DNA of 64,000 nucleotides from contig NZ_JAMBOD010000009.1 in NCBI RefSeq assembly GCF_023715445.1, positions 62,001 to 126,000 on the forward strand. The letters run 5' to 3'. The DNA comes from Fictibacillus nanhaiensis (lineage in GTDB: Bacteria; Bacillota; Bacilli; Bacillales; Fictibacillaceae). Positions within the stretch are counted from its first letter, which is position 1. The number at the start of each line of letters is the position of its first letter. The notes under the pieces were generated by a model that saw nothing but the letters and a program-made list of their open reading frames with translations, was not told the origin of the DNA and searched no databases. Below are positions 25,764 through 34,409 of the stretch, one piece after another. The position numbers and the translations under genes are program-made.

Positions 25764-25800
25764 TGCCTGGGAGAGAAGTCTTCCAGGCCTTTGCTTATTT
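25764..25800 (+). terminator. Intrinsic terminator
   Basis: GCCTGG pairs with CCAGGC, followed by a T-rich tail. It lies between converging genes. Confidence 0.7.
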
Positions 25801-25802
25801 TT

Positions 25803-26486
25803 TTATGAAAAAATCATATAGAACGGTATGAAGGATGAAACGATAATGGCGGTTGTCGTCATGGCGATCGCACTCATCGCACCTTCTTCTTCTCCCCATT
25901 GCAAGCATTTGCTCGCACCAAGTGCCTGTGCAGAAGCCCCCATTGCGAGCCCCCTAGCCGCTTTGCTTTTTATGTTTAACCATTCCAATACTTTAGGACC
26001 ACAGATAAAAGAAAACAGGGCAGATGTTAGAACGAATAATACAGTGAGCGCCGGTACGCCTCCAAGGGTTCCAGATGCTGAAAGTGCGACAGGCAATGTA
26101 GCTGCCTTAGGCAACAGTGATGCCATAATGTCCTTTTTGATGCCGAAAAGACTGGCAAGTGAAAAAGTTGACCCAACACCTGCTGCTCCTCCAACAAAAA
26201 TACCCATGCCGATCTTCTTGAAATTCTTTTTGATGAGCGGCCATTGCTTAAAAAGCGGGATCGCCAGTGAAACAATCGCAGTTTGCATGAGTATGGAGAA
26301 CACTCCGCTTCCGTTTTCATACGATTGATAATCCAGGTGAAGGAATGGAAGAAATATGAACAGAAACAGAGTGACGGTATAGAGCGGGTTCAGCCAAACA
26401 TTGCGGTTAAAGGCTTGAAATATCTTTAAACCGATAAGATAAGCGAACACGGTGATCCCTGTACTAATCAACATATTTTCAATCAT
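25803..26486 (-). CDS. LrgB/CidB family membrane protein
   Basis: A 227-residue polytopic membrane protein of the LrgB family; with LrgA/CidA it forms a holin-like system affecting murein hydrolase activity, and in Bacillus relatives pyruvate transport. Seen: many hydrophobic segments, FVGGAAGVGSTFSLASLFG, LLPKAATLPVALSASGTLGGVPALT and GLAMGASAQALGASKCLQWGEEEGAMSA. The start is the ATG at 26486 after AAGGAG; a longer open frame to 26861 is only the upstream gene read out of frame. It overlaps the LrgA-like gene by 4 nt. Confidence 0.92.
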   Translation of the reverse strand: MIENMLISTGITVFAYLIGLKIFQAFNRNVWLNPLYTVTLFLFIFLPFLHLDYQSYENGSGVFSILMQTAIVSLAIPLFKQWPLIKKNFKKIGMGIFVGGAAGVGSTFSLASLFGIKKDIMASLLPKAATLPVALSASGTLGGVPALTVLFVLTSALFSFICGPKVLEWLNIKSKAARGLAMGASAQALGASKCLQWGEEEGAMSAIAMTTTAIIVSSFIPFYMIFS

Positions 26487-26845
26487 CGTTTTAGTCTCCT
26501 TTTCAATTTTTCGTAAAGCTCTACGGAATAACCTGTAATGATGATGATACATAAACTGCTTCCGGCTATTACGACACCGAGCTTCCAGATTTTCATATGG
26601 ATATGATGAAAGTAAACAAGAGCTCCGATAACTGGCGGGATGAATAGCAAAGTCATATGCTGCAGATGAACGTTTGCTGCTTTTTCTACCCATTCGATCT
26701 GGATGATACCGGTCAATAGTGATAAAAACAGTAAGAGCATCCCTACAATACTTCCGGAAAGCGGCAGTCGGAAGAAAGATACAATGGCATTTCCAAAGGC
26801 TAGAGAAGAGAAGATCAGCGTAAACTGCCAAAATACCTTGGGCAT
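26483..26845 (-). CDS. CidA/LrgA family holin-like protein
   Basis: A 120-residue four-helix membrane protein of the CidA/LrgA family (PLSGSIVGMLLLFLSLL, IEWVEKAA, LLFIPPVIGALVYF). It is the small partner of the LrgB-type protein encoded next to it with an ATGA overlap. I choose the ATG at 26845 because GAGGTGG precedes it; a GTG 9 nt upstream overlaps that site. No LytTR-type two-component system, often found beside lrgAB, is adjacent. Confidence 0.9.
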   Translation of the reverse strand: MPKVFWQFTLIFSSLAFGNAIVSFFRLPLSGSIVGMLLLFLSLLTGIIQIEWVEKAANVHLQHMTLLFIPPVIGALVYFHHIHMKIWKLGVVIAGSSLCIIIITGYSVELYEKLKRRLKR

Positions 26846-26950
26846 CAGAACCACCTCGCATTTATTTCCTTAAGTGTAAAGAACAGAAATGAAACCATCT
26901 ACAAACTTGTCAGAAAATATACCAATGTTTTTAAATTTTCAGAAAATTAA

Positions 26951-26967
26951 TGTCAGATAATCTCACA
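26951..26967. promoter_or_regulatory. TnrA/GlnR box
   Basis: TGTCAGATAATCTCACA matches the known consensus TGTNA-N7-TNACA exactly. It lies 77 nt upstream of the tnrA start and about 45 nt upstream of the TAAGAT -10-like element at 26991, the placement expected for activation by TnrA, which activates its own gene in Bacillus subtilis. Confidence 0.82.
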
Positions 26968-27044
26968 GTTTTGTTGATTAGATGTTTCATTAAGATAAAG
27001 TGGAAAGCAAGGGGGCTCTTTTTATTAGAGAAGGAGTGGCTGAA

Positions 27045-27374
27045 ATGTCTTTTGAAAGTATGCCGTACAAGGATAAAAAGGTCATTTCAATAGGAATTGT
27101 GAGGGAACTTACAGGATTATCTCTTAGACAGATCCGATATTATGAAGAGCGAAAATTGATATTCCCTGACCGCAATGAGAAAGGAACGCGAAGATTTTCG
27201 TTTTCTGACATTGAAAAGCTCATTGAAATTGCGAATAAAAGGGAAGAGGGGGTACAAACACAGGAGATTAGGAAGGAGATGAAAAAAGAAACAAAGCCAA
27301 TCGAAAAGAAGATGCTTAAAGAGATGCTACGCGGTCAGTTCAATGCCCATTTTAAAAACAACAAACTGATGTAA
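27045..27374 (+). CDS. tnrA: Nitrogen regulator TnrA (MerR family)
   Basis: A 109-residue MerR-type regulator that activates or represses nitrogen genes during nitrogen limitation. The DNA-binding part, [30 protein letters not shown], is near identical to known TnrA. The short C-terminus ends [11 protein letters not shown], corresponding to the segment with which TnrA binds feedback-inhibited glutamine synthetase; this distinguishes it from GlnR. GAAGGAGTGG fixes the ATG at 27045. It is a single gene, with a matching TnrA box upstream; glnA is not nearby. Confidence 0.93.
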   Translation: MSFESMPYKDKKVISIGIVRELTGLSLRQIRYYEERKLIFPDRNEKGTRRFSFSDIEKLIEIANKREEGVQTQEIRKEMKKETKPIEKKMLKEMLRGQFNAHFKNNKLM

Positions 27375-27478
27375 AGAAAAACTTGGCTGACGCCAAGCCT
27401 TATTCGTCAGCCTTAGTTGCACGTATACTTTATTCCTAAACTTGTTTGACTTACTTCGTTTATCCTTCTTAACGTGTA

Positions 27479-27508
27479 AAAAGGCAGTCGAATGACTACC
27501 TTTTTTTC
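27479..27508. terminator. Bidirectional terminator overlapping the SDR stop codon
   Basis: AAAAGGCAGTC pairs imperfectly with GACTACCTTTT around loop GAAT. The minus-strand SDR gene ends inside it. A further hairpin (GGCTGAC with GTCAGCC, about 27385-27412) lies just after tnrA. Confidence 0.65.
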
Positions 27509-28344
27509 GTTCCAAGCAACTTTTTCAAGATTACACGCTCTAAAAGCTTCCAAGGAAAGATCGACTTCATAAAAAGCCTTAGCTTAATCCCTTTGCCAAT
27601 TGGGTACCGTAGTTTCGGTGTCTTTTTTTGTGAAGCGATCTTCGCTACTAGTCTTGCCACTTCATGCGGGTTTCCGTGACTCGCTTTGCTAGACTCAATC
27701 TCACTTAGCAGCCTCTCCATATAAAAGTGGTAGGGAGAGTCCGACTTGATAGTGGTATTGTCGATGGATGACCAGATGTTTGTCTGGTAAGACCCTGGTT
27801 CAACGAGAACAACATCAATGCCAAATGGTTTAACTTCCAGACGGAGGCTCTCGCTAAAACCTTCAAGCGCATGCTTAGATGCCGTGTAAGGAGACAATCC
27901 CGGAAAACCAAACTTTCCAGAGATGCTGCTCATGTTAATGATCCGGCCTGTCCGATTTTTCCTCATAACGGGAAGCACGGCTTGCGTTACGGAGATCACA
28001 CCAAAGATGTTTGTCTCAAACTGCAAACGGTATTCTTTCACCGCAAGCTCTTCACAAAATCCGCCAAGTGCAAACCCCGCGTTGTTTACGAGCACATCTA
28101 CACTAGGAAACTTTGAAACATATTCTGCAAAAGATCGGACGGATTCCTCTGAGGTCACATCGAGTGTCTGCAGCAGGATCAAGTCAGTTACCTTCTGTTC
28201 TTCCGCCAATCGAAGCAGATTTTCTGCCTTATCGATATTTCTTACCGTACTGATCACTTCAAAACCGGCCTTCGCGAGTTCCAAAGCACATAGCATGCCG
28301 AATCCGCTCGAAGTACCGGTCACAATGGCGCGTTTTCTTTTCAT
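27496..28344 (-). CDS. Short-chain dehydrogenase/reductase (SDR)
   Basis: A 282-residue classical SDR oxidoreductase. Seen: the cofactor motif TGTSSGFG (TGxxxGxG, about residues 9-16), NNAG in VLVNNAGFALGG, the catalytic Ser in IINMSSISG and the YxxxK pair in YTASKHALEGFSESLR, plus PG in VLVEPGSYQT. The substrate is unknown. AGGAG precedes the ATG. It is followed upstream by a small membrane protein gene in the same direction, possibly one transcript. Confidence 0.9.
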   Translation of the reverse strand: MKRKRAIVTGTSSGFGMLCALELAKAGFEVISTVRNIDKAENLLRLAEEQKVTDLILLQTLDVTSEESVRSFAEYVSKFPSVDVLVNNAGFALGGFCEELAVKEYRLQFETNIFGVISVTQAVLPVMRKNRTGRIINMSSISGKFGFPGLSPYTASKHALEGFSESLRLEVKPFGIDVVLVEPGSYQTNIWSSIDNTTIKSDSPYHFYMERLLSEIESSKASHGNPHEVARLVAKIASQKKTPKLRYPIGKGIKLRLFMKSIFPWKLLERVILKKLLGTKKR

Positions 28345-28372
28345 CGGTTTCTCCTAATCTTTCTTTTTCTAT

Positions 28373-28663
28373 TTATAAGGATTCGATGGCCTTTTTATCC
28401 CGATAAGAATGGATGGCTGCCACGAATACCGCATAAGCTCCCACAGCTGTTACTCCATAGATGACTCCCATCACGATTCCTGTCCAAAGGCTATGAGGGT
28501 GGGCGATAAATATGGAAATCATGAGCCCTAAGCCATTCGCAATCGCAGGAATTCCGGCAGATAGGGAAGGGAGGAAAATCTTAAGAACTTCAATGAGGAC
28601 GATTATGGCAGGTACAGCGATTAAAGCATCCCAAAAGTTAGTGTGGATGAATGGGAACTCCAA
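28373..28663 (-). CDS. Small membrane protein (96 aa)
   Basis: Ninety-six residues with three hydrophobic segments (FWDALIAVPAIIVLIEVLKIF, GLGLMISIFIAHPHSLW, TGIVMGVIYGVTAVGAYAVFV). The arrangement is holin-like, but no phage genes are nearby and I cannot assign it. The start is TTG at 28663, 7 nt after GGAGG. It lies 28 nt upstream of the SDR gene. Confidence 0.65.
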   Translation of the reverse strand: MEFPFIHTNFWDALIAVPAIIVLIEVLKIFLPSLSAGIPAIANGLGLMISIFIAHPHSLWTGIVMGVIYGVTAVGAYAVFVAAIHSYRDKKAIESL

Positions 28664-28994
28664 ATAGATGCCTCCTTCATTTTTTGACCCTTTACTATAC
28701 TCTATACAATTTAGATCTAATCTTTCCTACTATTATCCTACATGTCCTCAACCTTAGCGGCAATCAACTGATTCATCTTCGGAAAGGGTTTACTCATTCT
28801 TTCAATCTCCTATACGATCAACTTCATTCATCATCTTGATCTGTATCCTAATTTCCTCCAATATTACAATATGTGATTTATCATACATTTGCCCAAAAAT
28901 TGTTATTCCCCTGTAACTGCATTTAAATCTCGCTGTCATCTCTACCTGTTAGTATGGGACAGGTCAGATTAAATAAAGAAAAGGGGATGGTAGT
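28664..28994. other. Intergenic region, no gene seen
   Basis: About 330 AT-rich nt between divergent genes; they would hold the promoters of the 28373 gene and of the NlpC/P60 gene. I found no convincing regulatory motif, repeat or protein remnant. Confidence 0.5.
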
Positions 28995-29657
28995 TTGAAA
29001 CGAATAGCAGCAGGATTAGCAGTAGCAGGTGTTGTAGCGTTTAATCCGGCGGTAGGTCATGCCGAAATGGGAGATCAAACGCTAGAACCCGGTATGCAGC
29101 ATTCAGACGTACAAGAATTACAGCAAACATTAGACCAAAAAGGATATTTTTCATATAGTAAAACCACGACTTACTATGGTGACTATACCACGGACGCCGT
29201 GAAACAGTTCCAGGAAGCAAAAGGAATCACGGTAGACGGCATCGCTGGAGATGAAACATTTAAAGCATTGGGTGTTGATGGGGAAAGCAGCGAAAACAGC
29301 GACTCCAATATCGTCGAAGTGGCAAAAAAATACGAAGGCACTCCTTATAAGTGGGGCGGAGAGTCACCAGACGGCTTTGATTGCAGCGGATACTTAAACT
29401 ATGTATTTGATGAAGCAGAAAACATTGACCTTCCTCGAACAGTGGATGAAATCTACGCAGAAGGAACAGCAGTAGATTCACCTGCAGTAGGCGACATCGT
29501 GTTCTTTAATTTAGAAGGAGACGGTCCGAGCCACGCAGGCGTATACATCGGTAACGATCAGTTCATGCACGCCTCATCATCTAAAGGCGTAACAGCAGAT
29601 GAACTCAATAGTTCGTACTGGAGCGACAAATATATCGGAGCGAAAAGTTACGAATAA
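28995..29657 (+). CDS. Secreted NlpC/P60 endopeptidase with a peptidoglycan-binding domain
   Basis: A 220-residue exported cell-wall hydrolase. Residues 1-23 are a signal peptide ending in GHA. A type 1 peptidoglycan-binding domain follows (about 30-92: MQHSDVQELQQTLDQKGYF ... AVKQFQEAKGITVDGIAG). The NlpC/P60 domain has the nucleophile Cys in DGFDCSGYLNYVF, His in GPSHAGVYIG and the third residue in QFMHASSSKGV. It would cut D-Glu to diaminopimelate bonds. The start is TTG, with AAGGGG upstream. Confidence 0.92.
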   Translation: MKRIAAGLAVAGVVAFNPAVGHAEMGDQTLEPGMQHSDVQELQQTLDQKGYFSYSKTTTYYGDYTTDAVKQFQEAKGITVDGIAGDETFKALGVDGESSENSDSNIVEVAKKYEGTPYKWGGESPDGFDCSGYLNYVFDEAENIDLPRTVDEIYAEGTAVDSPAVGDIVFFNLEGDGPSHAGVYIGNDQFMHASSSKGVTADELNSSYWSDKYIGAKSYE

Positions 29658-29670
29658 TAAGAACGATTTA

Positions 29671-29702
29671 AACACACGAGGTTATTATCTCGTGTGTTTT
29701 TT
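29671..29702 (+). terminator. Intrinsic terminator
   Basis: AACACACGAG pairs perfectly with CTCGTGTGTT, then TTTT. Confidence 0.88.
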
Positions 29703-29712
29703 GTACATAGAA

Positions 29713-29742
29713 AAAAACAGTCCTATTAAAGAACTGTTTCTT
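29713..29742 (-). terminator. Terminator of the M14 carboxypeptidase gene
   Basis: AAACAGT pairs with ACTGTTT; on the minus strand it runs into TTTTTTC. Confidence 0.65.
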
Positions 29743-29753
29743 GCAATTTTATT

Positions 29754-30818
29754 TTATTCGTCGGCTTCCTCACCAGAACGATTCTTTTGCTCGGGCAATG
29801 TATCCCAGAAGCTTGCATCAACAGTTTCAATGGAGTCATCCGCTATCGCACGAACTGTAGCTTCCAAAGTTACGATTGTCTGCTTGATTAAATAACCGTT
29901 ACTCTTTTGGCCAAGAGCATAGTCTTCTCTATAATGGTCCGACATACCGCGCATTTCAAATAAAAGAGTAGAGATGTCGTATCGAACAGCTGCACCGTTG
30001 CGTCCGATGTTCTCACCAGATCCGCCGACATATTTACCAATGTGACCCCAGCCAGTATCTTGAATGGCATTAAAAACAACAGCGCCAAGTCGTTTTGATT
30101 TCTCCAGTACCTCAGGGTTTACGTTAGGATTTGTCGGATAAAGCATAGAACCAGAAACAAGTTCTCCTTCCGTTTCACTCAATGTTCCTTGGTGGTGCAA
30201 GTCAATCATATAATCGATTTTGTATTTCGAGAACACATTTTCATGAAGTGCACGTGCTTCTGGCTCCATGTCAGAAGTCGCTTTATCATGTTCACGGTTT
30301 AAGTCCACTTCATTGGCATTATAGCGAGTAAGGTGGCGGTCGCCGTCTGCTAAGTAATCTTCAAGCGAGAAGTTCACATCCCCCATTGCACCATCTGCAT
30401 TTAACATAGGAATCACTAGTATATTGACGTTATTGAGGATATCCTTCGATTTATTTGTGCCCAGGTGTTTGATGAACTCCAAAGCTCCTTCAGTGGTGAG
30501 TTGTTCGTTTCCGTGCTGCTGTGTCAAAAAGAGAATGGTAGGGTTTTCAGGATTTGAAATGTATTTGGCCATATAGATGTCGCGTTCTTTTACGGTTTGA
30601 CCGATCACTTCAAGGTCCATCGCTGGTTGCTTTGCTTCTTGAGTTTTTAAGTAATCTACCATTTCAACATAAGTATGTAGAATAGAAGTTTGGATGGATC
30701 CATTACCTGTGCCGGGACCATTTCCGACAGCGTGTGCTGGGAAAGAGACTGCAGTTAAAGCTCCAAAAGCCATTAAACCAGATAATGTAACGGATAATAC
30801 TTTCTTTTGCACTTTCAT
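29754..30818 (-). CDS. Secreted M14 family zinc carboxypeptidase
   Basis: A 354-residue exported zinc carboxypeptidase. Signal peptide about 1-30 (ending PAHA). Zinc ligands: His and Glu in LTQQHGNEQLTTEGA (about 101-104) and the third His in YMIDLHHQG; the general-base Glu is in STLLFEMRGMSDHY. The AHAVGNGPGTGNGS stretch is a linker. It probably digests peptides outside the cell or in the wall. GGAGG precedes the ATG. Confidence 0.88.
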   Translation of the reverse strand: MKVQKKVLSVTLSGLMAFGALTAVSFPAHAVGNGPGTGNGSIQTSILHTYVEMVDYLKTQEAKQPAMDLEVIGQTVKERDIYMAKYISNPENPTILFLTQQHGNEQLTTEGALEFIKHLGTNKSKDILNNVNILVIPMLNADGAMGDVNFSLEDYLADGDRHLTRYNANEVDLNREHDKATSDMEPEARALHENVFSKYKIDYMIDLHHQGTLSETEGELVSGSMLYPTNPNVNPEVLEKSKRLGAVVFNAIQDTGWGHIGKYVGGSGENIGRNGAAVRYDISTLLFEMRGMSDHYREDYALGQKSNGYLIKQTIVTLEATVRAIADDSIETVDASFWDTLPEQKNRSGEEADE

Positions 30819-31010
30819 TAGAATATACCTCCATATTTTGAATTTTCAAAAAGGTTCTTCTTTTAAAGTGTAACGTACTAATGGATTCATTTTAATAGAA
30901 AGGACTACCCATTTTTTCCATATTACATAGGGATATAGTTTTGTGAAAAAGCAGAGATCAGCAAGGTAATAAGTAGGATGTTTTTTTTGTTTAAAAAAGA
31001 GGAGATTGTA

Positions 31011-31508
31011 TTATCTCCCCACGGTATGGTGCTTCAACTGCTTTTGCACCTGTTTCACATTTTGCTTCTCTCGACTGCCGCCAAACTTAAACACGAGTAC
31101 ACCGCCAACGATAACGATTACCCCAATCAGCTGCTGAAACGTAAAAGGAATCTTTTCTAATCCGAACCAACCGAGAGAATCCCACAATAAAGCGAACCCG
31201 AGCTGTGAGGTAAGCACGATGGCAATAGCGTAGGTCGGACCTAACAACCGCGTTCCTTGCACCAGGCAAACAACAACCCCAACTCCGATCAAACCGCTGA
31301 ACCAGTGCCATGTTTTCATGTTATCCAATATAAATAGACCTGTGCCTTCAAAAACGAGTCCAAGCGTCATGGAAGCCAGGAATCCAAGTCCCAGCACCAA
31401 GGCTGTTGTTGCCCAAGTACCGGCATGTTCATTAACTTTGGTATTAAAGATATTTTGCAGACCCACAAGGACACCCGCAAGTACCGCGAAAAATAATCCT
31501 AAGAACAT
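31011..31508 (-). CDS. DMT family transporter, DUF606 type
   Basis: A 165-residue protein with five hydrophobic segments of the DUF606 family, one half of a ten-helix drug/metabolite-type transporter. It starts LFFAVLAGVLVGLQNIFNTKVNEHAGTWAT and ends with a basic tail. The stop codon lies in a terminator hairpin (GGAGAT/ATCTCC then TTTTTT on the minus strand). It is the last gene of a three-gene cluster with a Crp-type regulator and another DUF606 half. Confidence 0.88.
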   Translation of the reverse strand: MFLGLFFAVLAGVLVGLQNIFNTKVNEHAGTWATTALVLGLGFLASMTLGLVFEGTGLFILDNMKTWHWFSGLIGVGVVVCLVQGTRLLGPTYAIAIVLTSQLGFALLWDSLGWFGLEKIPFTFQQLIGVIVIVGGVLVFKFGGSREKQNVKQVQKQLKHHTVGR

Positions 31509-31523
31509 ATAAATCGCTCCTTT

Positions 31524-32228
31524 CTATTCATAGATGTTATTGTGACTGGCGAGTGCACTTAATCCGTCCTTGTCCTTAACCAAAATATATCCTTTATGAC
31601 GTTCAACGAGTCCGTCTTTTGAAAGCTGTTGAATGACCCGGTTCAGATGTCTGTAGGTCGTTCCGATCAGATTCGCTGCATCCATCAAATGTCCAGTGCT
31701 CAAACGGCCAGTCGTTAGAGAATTATTCTCTTCAAAGCAAACGGATAGAAGATAACTCGCAAACCGCACTTCTACCGGATAAAGCAGATTAAAGCTCAAC
31801 GAACTCGATTTGATGTAAAACTTTTGCGTAATGACTTTTAGTAAAAACTGCAGAAGTGGAGTATGGTCGCTTGCGTATTTCCTCAACCAGCGGTGATGAA
31901 TCCCGATCATATGAACAGACGAAACAGCCTCAACCGTGTTGATAAATTCTGTACCATGCTGTACGTACTCAATATCTCCAATGGAATCCAGCGGTTTTTT
32001 AAATGAAAGAATGAGTGTTTTGCCCTCTGGTGAAGTGGTGAAAATCTTAACCTTGCCTTTTACGAGAACATATAAACAGTCGGCAGGATCACCCTGAGAA
32101 CAGATCAATTCACCATGATCGAAGCTGTATAAAGATAAATATGGCTTAACTTCCTCGTTAAAGATGTTTTCGATCTCATGTATATTCAAATAGTGTTCTA
32201 ACAACCCAAGATCCTGTATCTCTTTCAT
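31524..32228 (-). CDS. Crp/Fnr family transcriptional regulator (YeiL-like)
   Basis: A 234-residue regulator with an N-terminal cyclic-nucleotide-binding-like domain (about 35-130; GELICSQGDPADCLYVLVKGKVKI) and a C-terminal winged helix (about 150-225; RLSTGHLMDAANLIGTTYRHLNRVIQQLS). No N-terminal Cys cluster is seen, so it is not an FeS-type Fnr. The ligand is unknown. It sits between two DUF606 half-transporter genes and probably controls them; a palindrome upstream of the first one is a candidate site. Confidence 0.88.
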   Translation of the reverse strand: MKEIQDLGLLEHYLNIHEIENIFNEEVKPYLSLYSFDHGELICSQGDPADCLYVLVKGKVKIFTTSPEGKTLILSFKKPLDSIGDIEYVQHGTEFINTVEAVSSVHMIGIHHRWLRKYASDHTPLLQFLLKVITQKFYIKSSSLSFNLLYPVEVRFASYLLSVCFEENNSLTTGRLSTGHLMDAANLIGTTYRHLNRVIQQLSKDGLVERHKGYILVKDKDGLSALASHNNIYE

Positions 32229-32279
32229 TTCCGCTAATCACCCCAGACTTATCCGCACTTATTTTCAAAAATCATATCA

Positions 32280-32702
32280 TTAAAACTTTAAAATCACCAC
32301 GCCGGCAATCATCATGCCTATGCCGATGAACTGTGGAAGTCTTATCTTTTGTTTCACTACATCGAACCAGCCTTTGCCATCAATTAAGAAAGTGATAGCA
32401 AGCTGTGCGATGAGGATTACTGCGATCGTAAGGGTTACGCCGATCTCCTGTATCGCGAATATATTTCCGTAAATCACGACAGCTGCAAAGGAACCGCCAG
32501 TCAGATACAAAGGTCTTACATCTTTGAATCTTTTCCATTTTCCGTCTCGAACGAACATCAAAATCAATAATGCCATTAAGAAGCCAGTCAACTGGGTAAC
32601 GGTCGCTGCCTGCCAAGCACCGATATCTTGGCTGATCCGGGAATTTGCAACACCTTGCAAGGTGATGAAGCCACCTGCCAAAAATGCAAAGATGAAACCT
32701 CT
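32280..32702 (-). CDS. DMT family transporter, DUF606 type (second half)
   Basis: A 140-residue five-helix DUF606 protein starting at the ATG at 32702 (GGGAAGTGAG upstream): MRGFIFAFLAGGFITLQGVANSRIS. It is first in the cluster, with the Crp-type gene 51 nt downstream and the other DUF606 gene after that. Two different halves encoded together suggest a hetero-dimeric transporter. The substrate is unknown. Confidence 0.87.
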   Translation of the reverse strand, partial: RGFIFAFLAGGFITLQGVANSRISQDIGAWQAATVTQLTGFLMALLILMFVRDGKWKRFKDVRPLYLTGGSFAAVVIYGNIFAIQEIGVTLTIAVILIAQLAITFLIDGKGWFDVVKQKIRLPQFIGIGMMIAGVVILKF

Positions 32703-32766
32703 CATGTTCTCACTTCCCAACTTAAATTCTTTCCTAATTAAAGAACACATTTATATATGTTGGAAA

Positions 32767-32778
32767 GGACATATGTCC
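32767..32778. promoter_or_regulatory. 12-bp palindrome, candidate Crp-type operator
   Basis: GGACATATGTCC is a perfect palindrome 65 nt upstream of the first DUF606 gene; short flanking TTGG and CCAA extend the symmetry imperfectly. The size and place fit a site for the adjacent Crp/Fnr-type regulator, but the link is inference. Confidence 0.4.
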
Positions 32779-32909
32779 CAAAATGAGATAATTTAGTTCT
32801 GTTAAACAGATGATAAATATATGATGATATAGTGCTTTTGCTTTCCACTTCTGAATTTATCGTTTAAAATAAAAAGCTGCACGACAATCTCTATGAAAGA
32901 GGTAGACTT

Positions 32910-33770
32910 ATGAAAAGAATTCAAATGCTATCAAACAAAAATAAAAATCAAGAACCGAAATCAGATGAAATCAAGAACCGTGAAAGCTGGTTAAAGATTA
33001 TTATCATTGGTGCGTTCGCATTAGTGATATTTTACAAAATCGCCACGGCACCATTTGTGTTCCGTTTTTCAGACTTCATTTCTGTATTTTGTTCCTTATT
33101 TGCCATCTCGATTTCTTTGATTTACTTTAATAAAATCAATAAGCTCGAGAAGATGATTGAAGCTTATACGACGAAAGGAAAGCCTGTCAGTGTCTCTGAC
33201 CCAATAGATGACATTCAAGTTGAAGAACCCGGGCAAGAGCAGCTAGACCTTTTTGAAGAAGAAGTACCAGTCGAGGAAACAGAAGAAGATCCTGAAGAGG
33301 AGGCAATCTCTGAAGAAATTTTTGAAACAAAACGCCTCAAAGAAGAAGAGCTTGCAAAAATCGAAATGGATAAAACACAGATCTACAACGAGCTATTCAC
33401 CAGAGCTCAACTGAACGATGAAGAAATGAAATATTTTAACGAAAGAATCAGAGAAAAAGAAACAGAATCCTTTAACACAAAACAAGAACTGAACCAATTT
33501 AAAGAACGAATCCAAAATGTGTTCAAAAGAACTCCACAGCTGTTCCAGAAAAGAGATTCCAGAATCGAAGGGATCGTTCGAATGCTCAATCCAGTAACGC
33601 TGAAAAATGCTACGCTTGAGGAACTGAACAAACGATTAGATCAAGTCATTGATCTCATTCCGAATGAGACGCTCGATTCATTAGTACGAGACGGATACCT
33701 CGATGAACATTATCATTTAACCCGTTCAGGCTATCGTGAATTCATTCAAGTAAGTAAGACATTTCAATAA
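32910..33770 (+). CDS. Membrane-anchored acidic coiled-coil protein
   Basis: A 286-residue protein: basic N-terminus, two membrane segments (about 28-46 and 54-71), then a very acidic linker (DDIQVEEPGQEQLDLFEEEVP and on) and a long charged helical or coiled-coil part, ending in a small folded domain (RNGYLDEHYHL-like region, here DGYLDEHYHLTRSGYREFI). I do not recognise a family. A purine-rich site precedes the ATG. A terminator follows. Confidence 0.7.
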   Translation: MKRIQMLSNKNKNQEPKSDEIKNRESWLKIIIIGAFALVIFYKIATAPFVFRFSDFISVFCSLFAISISLIYFNKINKLEKMIEAYTTKGKPVSVSDPIDDIQVEEPGQEQLDLFEEEVPVEETEEDPEEEAISEEIFETKRLKEEELAKIEMDKTQIYNELFTRAQLNDEEMKYFNERIREKETESFNTKQELNQFKERIQNVFKRTPQLFQKRDSRIEGIVRMLNPVTLKNATLEELNKRLDQVIDLIPNETLDSLVRDGYLDEHYHLTRSGYREFIQVSKTFQ

Positions 33771-33777
33771 ATGAATC

Positions 33778-33810
33778 AAACCTCCTCCTAAATATTAGAG
33801 GAGGTTTCTT
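33778..33810 (+). terminator. Intrinsic terminator
   Basis: AAACCTCCTC pairs with GAGGAGGTTT. Confidence 0.78.
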
Positions 33811-33861
33811 AGTTTTTGGCGAAATGGGACGTATCACAATACGTTAAAGGCGGTGTTTAGA

Positions 33862-34365
33862 ATGGATGAGTTTCAATTAATCGAGACATATAAAGACGAT
33901 TTAAAGAACTATTCTCTGGAGCAGTTAAGGCATATCCCTGAGCCGGGAGTATGGTCCCTTTGTCAAATGTATGACCATTGTATCCTTGTAGCTCAAGAAT
34001 ACCTTGATTGTGTTGAATCCTGTGCGGCAGAAACAGAGGAAAAAGAGTGTGGAAAGACAGAATTTGGCGAGCGTTTATTTAAAAATGGAGGGTTCCCGCC
34101 GATTAAAATTAAATTACCCGATGAACTTAATGCTCCGCCTAACAATACGGAAAATAATGGACAACTCATCAACAGGCTTGATCAACTGCTAGAGAGATTG
34201 AGTGAGTGGGAAGGGAAGCTTGATGCGATCAACCCGAACTGCAAAATAGAACATGGCGGCTTTGGCTGGCTGAACGCACAGGAATGGTACGACCTGGTGG
34301 GTATGCATTTTCGTCATCACCTCAGACAGAAGAATGAGCTCGAACAAAGGCTTGTACCGCAATAA
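33862..34365 (+). CDS. DinB superfamily protein
   Basis: A 167-residue four-helix protein of the DinB superfamily, different in type from the one at 15141. Seen: WSLCQMYDHCILVAQEYL (first His), and GMHFRHHLRQKNELEQRL at the C-terminus with further His. AAAGGCGGTG precedes the ATG at 33862. No role is known for this subgroup. Confidence 0.75.
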   Translation: MDEFQLIETYKDDLKNYSLEQLRHIPEPGVWSLCQMYDHCILVAQEYLDCVESCAAETEEKECGKTEFGERLFKNGGFPPIKIKLPDELNAPPNNTENNGQLINRLDQLLERLSEWEGKLDAINPNCKIEHGGFGWLNAQEWYDLVGMHFRHHLRQKNELEQRLVPQ

Positions 34366-34373
34366 AAACAATA

Positions 34374-34404
34374 AAACCTCCTTCACAATTCTGGAAGGAG
34401 GTTT
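34374..34404. terminator. Bidirectional terminator
   Basis: AAACCTCCTTC pairs with GAAGGAGGTTT between converging genes. Confidence 0.8.
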
Positions 34405-34409
34405 CGTCA

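Noticed and set aside
26487-26861. N-terminal extension of the LrgB-type protein
   Set aside because: This part is the CidA/LrgA gene read in another frame; the true start at 26486 has AAGGAG upstream.
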